From Acetobacteraceae bacterium (lineage in GTDB: Bacteria; Pseudomonadota; Alphaproteobacteria; Acetobacterales; Acetobacteraceae), in contig DAHWBL010000411.1 of the NCBI GenBank assembly GCA_027323595.1, positions 1 to 6,387 on the forward strand: DNA of 6,387 bases, read 5' to 3'. The translations under genes were made by a program, and so were the position numbers. Position 1 is the first letter of the stretch. Every line of letters starts with the position of its first letter. Shown piece by piece: positions 1 through 5,482 of this stretch. The notes under the pieces were generated by a model that saw only the letters and a list, made by a program, of their open reading frames with translations, was not told where the DNA came from and did not search any database.

Positions 1-57
1 CGCGTCGATGTGCGCGGTGATGCCGATGTTGCGGATCTTGTCGAGCGCAGTGGTCAC
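1..57 (-). CDS. fusA: Elongation factor G, N-terminal fragment (gene runs off the left edge)
   Basis: Only the first 19 codons are in the window. Read on the minus strand from a GTG at 57 they give a peptide containing KIRNIGITAHIDA, the hallmark start of bacterial EF-G that leads into the AHIDAGKT P-loop (G1) of its GTPase domain. LepA, BipA and PrfC have different residues here (typically AHIDHGKS, AHVDHGKT and SHPDAGKT), so EF-G fits best. EF-G is the cytoplasmic GTPase that drives ribosomal translocation and, with RRF, ribosome recycling. The GTG start is supported by GGAGG at 67-63 with a 5-base spacer and by the correct N-terminal length. The gene upstream is a divergent DUF1800 gene rather than rpsG, so this copy does not sit in a standard rpsL-rpsG-fusA-tuf order. 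It could therefore be a second EF-G paralogue. The family call is firm; which paralogue it is cannot be told from 19 residues. Confidence 0.88.
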   Translation of the reverse strand, partial: MTTALDKIRNIGITAHIDA

Positions 58-98
58 GAAAACCTCCAAGCCATGGCGGGCGCTCGCGGGAGGCTTCC
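58..98 (-). promoter_or_regulatory. fusA ribosome binding site inside a predicted stem-loop
   Basis: On the minus strand the Shine-Dalgarno GGAGG (67-63) precedes the GTG start by 5 bases. The segment 98-89 (GGAAGCCTCC) can pair with 67-58 (GGAGGTTTTC) over ten consecutive positions, eight Watson-Crick and two G-U. The loop is 21 bases (88-68). The stem covers the whole Shine-Dalgarno and ends at the base before the start codon, so the folded form should hinder initiation. The complementarity is seen directly in the sequence. A regulatory role (RNA thermometer, protein-bound translational operator, or none) is inference. Confidence 0.45.
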
Positions 99-125
99 CA
101 CGACACCGCGCCATGTTCGATTATG

Positions 126-171
126 CCGTCGGACCGGGCCAACCCCGGTCGCGCGCCGGGGACGCCGACGG
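126..171. repeat. Nested and mutually exclusive inverted repeats upstream of fusA
   Basis: Three inverted repeats share this stretch. CCGTCGG (126-132) matches CCGACGG (165-171), 7 bases. GACCGGG (132-138) matches CCCGGTC (144-150), 7 bases with a 5-base loop. CCCCGG (143-148) matches CCGGGG (156-161), 6 bases with a 7-base loop. The last two cannot form together because they compete for 144-148. The block lies 69-114 bases upstream of the fusA start and about 120 bases upstream of the DUF1800 start. No T-run follows on either strand, so it is not a classic terminator. It could be leader RNA structure or an operator. At this GC content some chance pairing is expected. Confidence 0.35.
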
Positions 172-230
172 ACGATGGGCGTGGTGTGCGACAGGCCTGC
201 CCGATTTGCAAGCGCGAACCGCTACGAGGT

Positions 231-254
231 GATACGCGCGGGGGAGATACGCGC
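231..254 (+). repeat. Direct repeat GATACGCGC upstream of the DUF1800 gene
   Basis: Two exact 9-base copies of GATACGCGC lie at 231-239 and 246-254, a 15-base period. A partial copy (GATAC) follows at 264-268. They are 36-60 bases upstream of the DUF1800 start in the 233-base gap between divergent genes, a position that would suit a regulator binding site. I see no good sigma-70 -35/-10 pair on either strand of this gap. The best fragment is CATAAT on the minus strand at 125-120, without a matching -35. The function of the repeat is unknown. Confidence 0.3.
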
Positions 255-290
255 AACAGTGCGGATACATTGTTCTGCCAGGGTGGCGCC

Positions 291-1586
291 ATGAGCCTTG
301 GTGCCGACCAGCGCGCGCTGACCGCCCGGATCCGATTCGGCCTTGGCCGGCGCGGCGGCGAGGCGCTGGACGGGCCGGCGGAGCGGTGGCTGCTGGCGCA
401 GCTCGCGGGGCCTGATCCGGGGCCGGCGGGGCCGGACCTGGCGAGCTGTCTGCGCGCGATCGCGTTCGACCGGCGGGAGCGGCCGCCGCCGGAGCAATCC
501 ATGGCGCGGCCGATCCTGCGCGCCGAGCAGCAGGCGGCGCTGGGCTGGGCGGTGGCCACGCCGCGCGGGTTTCGCGAGCGGCTGGTGCGGTTCTGGGCCA
601 ACCATTTCACCGTCAGCCTGCGCCAGGGCGGGGTCGGCGCGCTGGCCGGCGCGTTCGTGCGCGAGGCGATCCGCCCGCACGTGACCGGGCGGTTCGAGGA
701 CATGCTGCTGGCGGTGATGCGGCATCCGGCGATGCTGCTGTATCTGGATAACGCGGTGTCGGTGGGGCCCGACAGCCTGGCCGGGGCGGGCAGCGGGCGC
801 GGGCTGAACGAGAATCTCGCGCGCGAGTGCCTGGAGCTGCACACGCTGGGGGTGGGCACCTACACCCAGGCGGACGTGACCGCGCTGGCGGCGGTGCTGA
901 CCGGCTGGTCGGTGGACATCAACGATCCGGTGCCGGGGTTCTTTTTTCGCCCGCGCGCGCACCAGCCGGGGTCCAAGCGGCTGCTGGGACGGGTTTTCGC
1001 CGAGGGCGAGGCCGGCGGGGTGGCGGCGCTGCGGTTCCTGGCCGGGCAGCCGGCGACGCATCTGCATCTGGCCGGCAAGCTGGCGCGGCATTTCGTCTCC
1101 GATGCGCCGCCGCCCGAGGCTGTGCGGCGGATCGCGGGGGTGCTGGGGGCCACCGGTGGCGATCTGGGGGTCGCGGCCGGGGCGATCGTGGCGATCGAGG
1201 CGGCGTGGGTGCCGCTGGGCAAATTGCGCGCGCCGCAGGATTTCGTCATCGCCGCGCTGCGCGCCGCGGACCTGCCGGACGGCCAGGCGCCGCCGGACCT
1301 GGCGGCGGTGGTGGCCGGGCTGGGGCAGCCGCTGTGGAACGCGCCGCTGCCCGATGGCTGGGCGGATGACGCCGCCGGCTGGGCCGGGCCGGAGGCGATG
1401 CTGCGGCGGATCGACTGGTCGTTCTCGCTGGCCGGGCGGCTGCGCGATGCCGATCCGCCGGCGCTGGCGGAGGCGTCGCTGGGGCCGTTGCTGCGGCCGG
1501 CGACGCGCGCGGCGATGGCGGGCGCGCCGAGCCGGGTGGAGGCGATGGCACTGTTGTTCGCAAGTCCGGAGTTTCAGCGGCGATGA
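291..1586 (+). CDS. DUF1800 domain-containing protein
   Basis: A 431-residue protein of the DUF1800 family (PF08811). Family hallmarks appear in order: RFGLG near residue 15, FWANHF at 101-106, MLLYLDN at 148-154, LNENLARECLELHTLG at 172-187 followed by YTQADV, HLAGKLARHFVSD at 259-271, KLRAPQDFVIAALRA at 311-325, a PDGW segment at 354-357, and the typical end LLFASPEFQ at 421-429. The length is normal for the family. ATG 291 is chosen because AGGG at 280-283 lies 7 bases upstream and the protein begins right at conserved sequence. The frame stays open back to an ATG at 123, but that extension looks non-coding and has no hydrophobic segment. No signal peptide is visible. The stop overlaps the start of the DUF1501 gene by ATGA, so the two are translationally coupled. 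DUF1800 and DUF1501 genes are found side by side in many bacteria, but their biochemical role is not established. Confidence 0.93.
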   Translation: MSLGADQRALTARIRFGLGRRGGEALDGPAERWLLAQLAGPDPGPAGPDLASCLRAIAFDRRERPPPEQSMARPILRAEQQAALGWAVATPRGFRERLVRFWANHFTVSLRQGGVGALAGAFVREAIRPHVTGRFEDMLLAVMRHPAMLLYLDNAVSVGPDSLAGAGSGRGLNENLARECLELHTLGVGTYTQADVTALAAVLTGWSVDINDPVPGFFFRPRAHQPGSKRLLGRVFAEGEAGGVAALRFLAGQPATHLHLAGKLARHFVSDAPPPEAVRRIAGVLGATGGDLGVAAGAIVAIEAAWVPLGKLRAPQDFVIAALRAADLPDGQAPPDLAAVVAGLGQPLWNAPLPDGWADDAAGWAGPEAMLRRIDWSFSLAGRLRDADPPALAEASLGPLLRPATRAAMAGAPSRVEAMALLFASPEFQRR

Positions 1587-2749
1587 GGGGGGTGTCGCGA
1601 CGGCGGGCGCTGCTGGGCCTGGGCGGGGCGGTGACGCTGGGCGGGCGGGTGCGGGTGGCGTTCGCCGACGCGCCGACGCGGGCGCGGTTGGTGGTGGTGC
1701 TGCTGCGCGGGGCGCTGGACGGGATGGGCGCGGTGATCCCGTATGGCGATCCGGCGCTGATGGGGCTGCGCGGGGCGATCGTGCCCAGGCCGGTGGGGCA
1801 GCCCGAGGGGATGCTCGATCTGGGCGGGTTTTACGGGTTGCATCCGGCGCTGGGCGGGCTGCACGGGATGTATCGGGCGGGCGAGGCGCTGGCGGTGCAC
1901 GCGGTGGGCGGACCAAGCCGCAGCCGCAGCCATTTCGACGCGCAGGATTGTCTGGAATGCGGGGCCGATCATCGGCTGGACAGCGGCTGGCTGAACCGCG
2001 CGGTGGCGGCGGTGCCAGGGCCGCGGCCGGCGGCGGGGCTGGCGCTGTCGGTGGGGGTGGCGACGCCGCTGCTGCTGCGCGGGCCGGGCCGGCTGGCGGC
2101 CTGGGCACCTGGCGCGATGGGGGCGCCGCCGGCGGATTTTTATGCCCGCGTCGCCGCCCTGCACCAGGCGGATGCGCTGACCGGGCCGGCGATCGACGCG
2201 GCGCTGGCCGAGCGGGCGGCGGTGCGCGCGGCCGGGCCCGGCGGCGGTGGGTTCGCCGGCATCGCCAGGACCGCCGGGCGGCTGCTCGCCGCGGACGATG
2301 GGCCGCGGGTGGCGGCGCTGGAGCTGGGCGGATGGGACACCCATGCGGCGCAGAAGAACCGGCTGGGCGCGGCGCTTGGGCAGCTCGATGCCGGGCTGGT
2401 CGGGTTGCGCGAGGGGCTGGGCGCGGCGTGGGCGCGCAGCGCGGTGCTGGTGATCACCGAGTTCGGCCGCACCGCGCATGTGAACGGCACCGCCGGCACC
2501 GACCATGGCACCGCCACGGTGGCCTTCATCGTCGGCGGCGCGGTGGCCGGCGGGCGGGTTGGCGGCACCTGGCCGGGGCTGGCGCGCGCGCAGCTGTGGG
2601 AGGGGCGCGATCTGGCGCCGACCGCGGATGTGCGGGGCCTGGCCAAGGGTTTGCTGGTCGCGCATCTGGGCGTGCCGGCGGCGGCGATGGCGGCGATTTT
2701 TCCCGGTGCCGAGGCGGTGGCGCCGGCCGCCGGGCTGCTGCGGGTTTAG
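1583..2749 (+). CDS. DUF1501 protein with twin-arginine signal
   Basis: A 388-residue protein of the DUF1501 family (PF07394), which is usually placed near the alkaline phosphatase/sulfatase fold. The N-terminus carries a Tat-type signal: SRRRALLG at 5-12, then a glycine/leucine-rich hydrophobic stretch and a likely cleavage after ADA at 28-30. It is therefore expected in the periplasm, exported folded. Conserved blocks are LRGALDGM (41-48), SHFDAQD (116-122), GGWDTH (249-254), TEFGRT (292-297), Asn301 and GTDHG (305-309). The Asp/His positions in the later blocks resemble the metal ligands of that superfamily, but this is inference and no substrate is known. The start codon lies within the DUF1800 stop (ATGA), which fixes the start without needing a separate Shine-Dalgarno. 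The stop codon TAG overlaps the stop of the converging glycosyltransferase gene. Length is normal for the shorter proteobacterial members. Confidence 0.93.
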   Translation: MRGVSRRRALLGLGGAVTLGGRVRVAFADAPTRARLVVVLLRGALDGMGAVIPYGDPALMGLRGAIVPRPVGQPEGMLDLGGFYGLHPALGGLHGMYRAGEALAVHAVGGPSRSRSHFDAQDCLECGADHRLDSGWLNRAVAAVPGPRPAAGLALSVGVATPLLLRGPGRLAAWAPGAMGAPPADFYARVAALHQADALTGPAIDAALAERAAVRAAGPGGGGFAGIARTAGRLLAADDGPRVAALELGGWDTHAAQKNRLGAALGQLDAGLVGLREGLGAAWARSAVLVITEFGRTAHVNGTAGTDHGTATVAFIVGGAVAGGRVGGTWPGLARAQLWEGRDLAPTADVRGLAKGLLVAHLGVPAAAMAAIFPGAEAVAPAAGLLRV

Positions 2750-3528
2750 CTTCGGCGGCTCAAGAACAGACGCCAGGTGAACAGGCGCTTGGCGAGCGAA
2801 TCGCGCACCCGCTGGAGGCGTCGGCGCAGGCGCCAGGCGGGGCTGAGGCCGCGGTGGCGGCCGGCCGGGCGGGCGCCGATGCGCGAGGCGAGGTCGGCGC
2901 GCTGGCGCACCGGGAACGGGCGCACGATGAACGGCACCAGCCCGTTCTCCCAGAAGCGGTCCATGGTCTGGTCGATCGGCATGAAGATGCGCCGCCCGTG
3001 CGCGAGCATGCGCCGAGCGGCCTCGCGGCGGATCAGATAGGCGCCCAGGCCGAGCACGTGGACATCGAGCCGGAACAACGTGCCGTGCGCGAGCTGGCGC
3101 ACCGGCCGGCCGGTGAAGCGGCGCGAGGGCGGGGTGTGGAGCTGGGTGCGCAGCGAATCGAGCCGCACCACCAGCCAGGGCGGGTCGGGGTCGGCGAGGA
3201 GTTCGCCGACCAGGGCGGGCAGATCGGGCGAGATATCCAGATCGTCCTCCAGGATCAGCGCGACCTCGATGTTCTGATCGATCATGCGCTGCCAGAGGCG
3301 GTAATGGCTGAGATAGCAGCCGATCTCGTTGTCCAGCAGGTCGTTGCCGTAGACGAGCTTCGTGCGCGCCTGGTCCACCATGGCGCGGTCGGCGGGCGTG
3401 AGGGTGCGGCCATCGACGGCGGCGACGAACTCGCCGTCCAGCCCGACCCGGGCAAGGGCCGCGCGCATGTGGTCGCGCCGGGCGGTGTCGCGGGCGAGGT
3501 TGATGACGAACACGGGTGGGACTTCCAT
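2746..3528 (-). CDS. Glycosyltransferase family 25 protein
   Basis: A 260-residue GT25 enzyme (PF01755, the LPS glycosyltransferase family that includes LpsA/Lex2B/LgtB-type galactosyl- and glucosyltransferases). Seen in order: the opening strand VFVINLARD at 6-14 followed by ARR, the acceptor-side motif NEIGCYLSH (67-75), ALILEDDLD (90-98) with the metal/nucleotide-sugar acidic cluster, GAYLIRREAARRML (162-175), and PIDQTMDRFWENG (184-196). The tail from about 230 is strongly basic (AWRLRRRLQR), which could favour the inner membrane surface. No signal or membrane segment is present, as expected for a cytoplasmic enzyme that decorates lipid-linked saccharide. ATG 3528 is preferred: GGAG lies 7 bases upstream and the conserved domain starts at once. 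The frame is open to 3630, but the extra 34 residues look non-coding. It stands alone, away from other envelope sugar genes. Donor and acceptor cannot be predicted. Confidence 0.9.
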   Translation of the reverse strand: MEVPPVFVINLARDTARRDHMRAALARVGLDGEFVAAVDGRTLTPADRAMVDQARTKLVYGNDLLDNEIGCYLSHYRLWQRMIDQNIEVALILEDDLDISPDLPALVGELLADPDPPWLVVRLDSLRTQLHTPPSRRFTGRPVRQLAHGTLFRLDVHVLGLGAYLIRREAARRMLAHGRRIFMPIDQTMDRFWENGLVPFIVRPFPVRQRADLASRIGARPAGRHRGLSPAWRLRRRLQRVRDSLAKRLFTWRLFLSRRS

Positions 3529-3594
3529 GCGCGGGCTCCGGCGAGACGGCACGGCTTGCGCCAGGGCGCGGCGATGGACAAGACTGGTGGCGAC

Positions 3595-3623
3595 AAAAAA
3601 CGGCGACGGCCAGCGTTCGCCAC
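3595..3623 (-). terminator. Terminator-like hairpin plus T6 on the minus strand, in the divergent gap
   Basis: Read on the minus strand, TGGCGA (3622-3617) pairs with TCGCCG (3606-3601), five Watson-Crick pairs plus a G-U, with a 10-base loop. Six T residues follow directly (3600-3595). This looks like a weak intrinsic terminator pointing towards the glycosyltransferase gene, whose start is 66 bases further on. That is an odd place unless it blocks antisense read-through from the hydrolase side or acts as an attenuator. The stem is short and the loop long, so it may be chance. Confidence 0.2.
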
Positions 3624-3638
3624 GACACATGGGGTATC

Positions 3639-4475
3639 ATGGAAAAAATCGCCTCTCTCGCCTATGCCACCCATGACGGCACCGAACTGATCGGCGATCT
3701 GTATCTGCCCGATGGGCCTGGTCCGCATCCGGCGGTGATCGCGGTGCATGGCGGTGGCTGGCAGGCCGGCGACCGGCAGAGCTATCGCCATGTCGGCCCG
3801 TTGCTGACCGATGCGGGGATCGCGCTGTTCACCATCGACTACCGGCTCGCGACACCTGGCCGGCCGAGCTATCCGGCGGCGGTGGGCGATGTGATGGCGG
3901 CGGTGCGGTTCGTGCGCGCCAATGCGGCGAAATTTCGCATCGATCCCGCGCGGCTGGGGCTGATGGGCGATTCCGCCGGGGCGCACCTGGCCGCCCTGGT
4001 GGCGCTGGCAGGTGCCACGCCGCGCTTTGCGACGCTGCATGCCGATGACCCGACCGCGGGGGTGAGCTGCGCGGTGAAGGCGGTGGTGGGCATCTATGGC
4101 GTCTATGACATGGCCGCGCAGTGGAACCATGACGCGCTGTGTCGCCCGGCCGACCAGATCACCGAGAAATTCCTCGGCCGCGCGCTGCCGGCGGACCGGG
4201 CGGTCTATTTCGAGAGTTCGCCGCTGTCCTATGCCACCACCGACAACGCCCAGATCGCCTTTCAGCTCGCGGTCGGCACCGAGGATGACGTGGTGGACCG
4301 CGCCAGCCAGACCGATGCGTTCCTGCTGGCGCTGAAGCAGGCGAAAATCTATGCCCGCCCGGTGGTGATCCAGGGCGCGGGGCATTTCTGGGCGGCCTGG
4401 CCGCTGGACGAGACCGACAGCCCGATGGCGCGCTATGCGCCCGGTCTGCTGCGGTTTCTTGCCGAAAAGCTCTGA
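3639..4475 (+). CDS. Alpha/beta-hydrolase, carboxylesterase-like (BD-FAE / Abhydrolase_3 type)
   Basis: A 278-residue serine hydrolase. Seen: the oxyanion-hole motif HGGGW at 37-41, IDYRL at 66-70 (the family's usual DYRL strand), the nucleophile elbow GDSAGAH at 110-116 with Ser112, an acid loop GTEDDVVD at 213-220 (Asp216 or Asp217), and His249 in GAGHFW, which completes the triad. HGGG plus GDSAG is the pattern of hormone-sensitive-lipase-like and feruloyl-esterase-like (BD-FAE, PF20434) enzymes, which hydrolyse small carboxylic esters. The real substrate is unknown. There is no signal peptide, so it is probably cytoplasmic. ATG 3639 is chosen because homology begins a few residues later and a GGGG lies 4 bases upstream. 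The open frame back to 3516 overlaps the glycosyltransferase start and looks non-coding. The gene is followed after 6 bases by a DUF1345 gene in the same frame, so the pair is probably co-transcribed. Confidence 0.9.
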   Translation: MEKIASLAYATHDGTELIGDLYLPDGPGPHPAVIAVHGGGWQAGDRQSYRHVGPLLTDAGIALFTIDYRLATPGRPSYPAAVGDVMAAVRFVRANAAKFRIDPARLGLMGDSAGAHLAALVALAGATPRFATLHADDPTAGVSCAVKAVVGIYGVYDMAAQWNHDALCRPADQITEKFLGRALPADRAVYFESSPLSYATTDNAQIAFQLAVGTEDDVVDRASQTDAFLLALKQAKIYARPVVIQGAGHFWAAWPLDETDSPMARYAPGLLRFLAEKL

Positions 4476-4481
4476 CGCGGC

Positions 4482-5141
4482 TTGTTGATCACGCTCCTGC
4501 GCGGCCGACCGCGGCTGATCGGCGGGGTCATTGTCGGGCTGCTGCTGTGGTGGCTGCTGCCGACGGGCGGGCGGGCGGTGAGCCGGGCGATCCTGGCCTG
4601 GGACGGCGGGGTGGCGGTTTTCCTCGCCGCCGCGCTGCATCTGTTCCTGACCCACGGGACCGCGCATCTGCCTCAGGATGCGGCCGCGCAGGAGGAAGGC
4701 GAGTGGACGGTCTTCGGGCTGACGCTGGTTGGCACCATCGCCAGTCTTGGTGCCATTGTCAGCGAATTCGCCGCCCTGCATGCCGCCGCCTCGGAGCAGC
4801 GCTGGCTGCATGTGCTGCTGGTGGCGGCGACGCTGGCGCTGTCGTGGCTGATGACGCAGACCACTTTCGCGTTTCGCTATGCCCATGAGTTCTACAGCCG
4901 CACCGACCCCGCGCAGAAGGCGGTGGATGGCGGGCTCATATTTCCGGGCGAGGATGCGCCGGATTATCTCGATTTTTTCTATTTCGCGCTGGTGCTGGGC
5001 ATGACGTTTCAGGTGTCGGACGTGCAGATCACCGCGCGCAAGCTGCGCCGGCTGGCGACGCTGCATGGGCTGATCGGGTTTGGCTTCAACACGGTGATCC
5101 TGGCGCTGAGTGTCAATCTCGCCGCCGGGCTGTTGGGATAG
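4482..5141 (+). CDS. DUF1345 integral membrane protein
   Basis: A protein of about 219 residues in the DUF1345 family (PF07077), of unknown function. Hydrophobic segments lie at about 12-27, 42-57, 76-98, 108-128, 164-178 and 192-217, which fits an inner-membrane protein with five or six passes. The family signature is clear: HEFYSR at 135-140, then PDYLDFFYFALVLGMTFQ (160-177) running into VSDV (178-181). A positively charged turn (ARKLRR) precedes the last segment. No ATG or GTG exists between the upstream stop and the first membrane segment; the start is TTG at 4482 or the adjacent TTG at 4485. No good Shine-Dalgarno is seen, so translation is probably coupled to the hydrolase gene that ends 6 bases upstream. 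It converges with the small membrane protein gene, leaving a 6-base gap and no visible terminator. Family assignment is secure; the start is uncertain by one codon and the role is unknown. Confidence 0.87.
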   Translation: MLITLLRGRPRLIGGVIVGLLLWWLLPTGGRAVSRAILAWDGGVAVFLAAALHLFLTHGTAHLPQDAAAQEEGEWTVFGLTLVGTIASLGAIVSEFAALHAAASEQRWLHVLLVAATLALSWLMTQTTFAFRYAHEFYSRTDPAQKAVDGGLIFPGEDAPDYLDFFYFALVLGMTFQVSDVQITARKLRRLATLHGLIGFGFNTVILALSVNLAAGLLG

Positions 5142-5147
5142 GCAATG

Positions 5148-5396
5148 TCAGCGTCGGGCGTTCACGCCGGCGAACATGGAGGGGTCGCAGTTGGTGCGGC
5201 CGGCCATCATGCAATCCTCGATGCGGCCGGAATGTTGCAGTTGATGCACCAGGGCGAGCCCCACCACCACCAGCGCCAGCACCACCGCGATCGCGGCGAG
5301 GCCGCCGGTCTGACGGTCGGCGATGATCTGTGGGCTGTCGCCCCGACCGGCGGAGCCACGCCCATCCGGACCGGTGTCGAGATCGGTATGTCGCAT
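5148..5396 (-). CDS. Small single-pass membrane protein with C-terminal two-cysteine motif
   Basis: An 82-residue protein. Residues 1-30 are hydrophilic (Asp, Gly, Arg rich). A single strong membrane helix spans about 32-51 (LAAIAVVLALVVVGLALV, followed by HQLQH). The tail carries EDCMMAGRTNC at 60-70, with Cys62 and Cys70, and ends near 82. I recall similar short proteins ending in an EDC-x(4-6)-RxNC motif from alphaproteobacteria, but I cannot name a family or function. ATG 5396 is favoured because GGGAGGG lies about 9 bases upstream on the minus strand. The frame stays open to 5600, but that part overlaps the glycosylase gene and looks non-coding. With the basic residues after the helix the orientation is ambiguous. 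If the tail is periplasmic, the two cysteines could form a disulfide. It stands alone between a convergent membrane protein gene and a divergent DNA repair gene. Confidence 0.75.
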   Translation of the reverse strand: MRHTDLDTGPDGRGSAGRGDSPQIIADRQTGGLAAIAVVLALVVVGLALVHQLQHSGRIEDCMMAGRTNCDPSMFAGVNARR

Positions 5397-5445
5397 CGCG
5401 CGCGCCCTCCCCGCCCCGGTGAAGATGCGCCGTGGGCCGGGCCGA

Positions 5446-5475
5446 TACAATACCCATGCAGGATCGATCAGGAGG
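5446..5475 (+). promoter_or_regulatory. Possible -10 box and strong Shine-Dalgarno for the DNA glycosylase gene
   Basis: In the 86-base divergent gap, TACAAT at 5446-5451 matches the -10 consensus at five of six positions. I find no convincing -35 at 16-18 bases upstream, so the promoter call is weak. AGGAGG at 5470-5475 lies 7 bases before ATG 5483. It is the best ribosome binding site in the window and settles the start of the glycosylase. No Ada-type operator is recognisable. Confidence 0.4.
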
Positions 5476-5482
5476 GGCGGCC

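Noticed and set aside
942..947. A T6 run inside DUF1800 that could be a terminator or slippage site.
   Set aside because: It encodes conserved-frame phenylalanines, no stem precedes it, and the reading frame continues normally with hallmark motifs on both sides.
222..2108. A 628-codon open frame on the minus strand across DUF1800 and most of DUF1501.
   Set aside because: Its product is low-complexity Pro/Arg/Ala sequence with no recognisable motif. It is antisense to two genes with clear family hallmarks, and such frames are common at this GC content.
2726..2759. Inverted repeat GCCGCC/GGCGGC around the convergent stop codons as a bidirectional terminator.
   Set aside because: The stem is six bases with a 22-base loop and no T-run on either strand, which is expected by chance in such GC-rich DNA.
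1574..3640. A 688-codon minus-strand frame.
   Set aside because: It overlaps the real GT25 in another frame and is antisense to DUF1501. The product has biased composition and no motif.
1102..3690. An 862-codon open frame on the plus strand spanning three genes.
   Set aside because: It is an out-of-frame shadow of DUF1800 and DUF1501, and antisense to GT25. The translation is Arg/Ala/Gly rich with no domain.
3282..5066. A 594-codon minus-strand frame antisense to the esterase and DUF1345.
   Set aside because: The Arg/Gln/His-rich translation has no domain, and the opposite strand carries an intact catalytic triad and the DUF1345 signature.
5157..5168. Small hairpin GGCG-TTCA-CGCC near the convergent ends of DUF1345 and the small membrane protein gene.
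   Set aside because: A four-base stem inside coding sequence with no T-run is too weak for a terminator.
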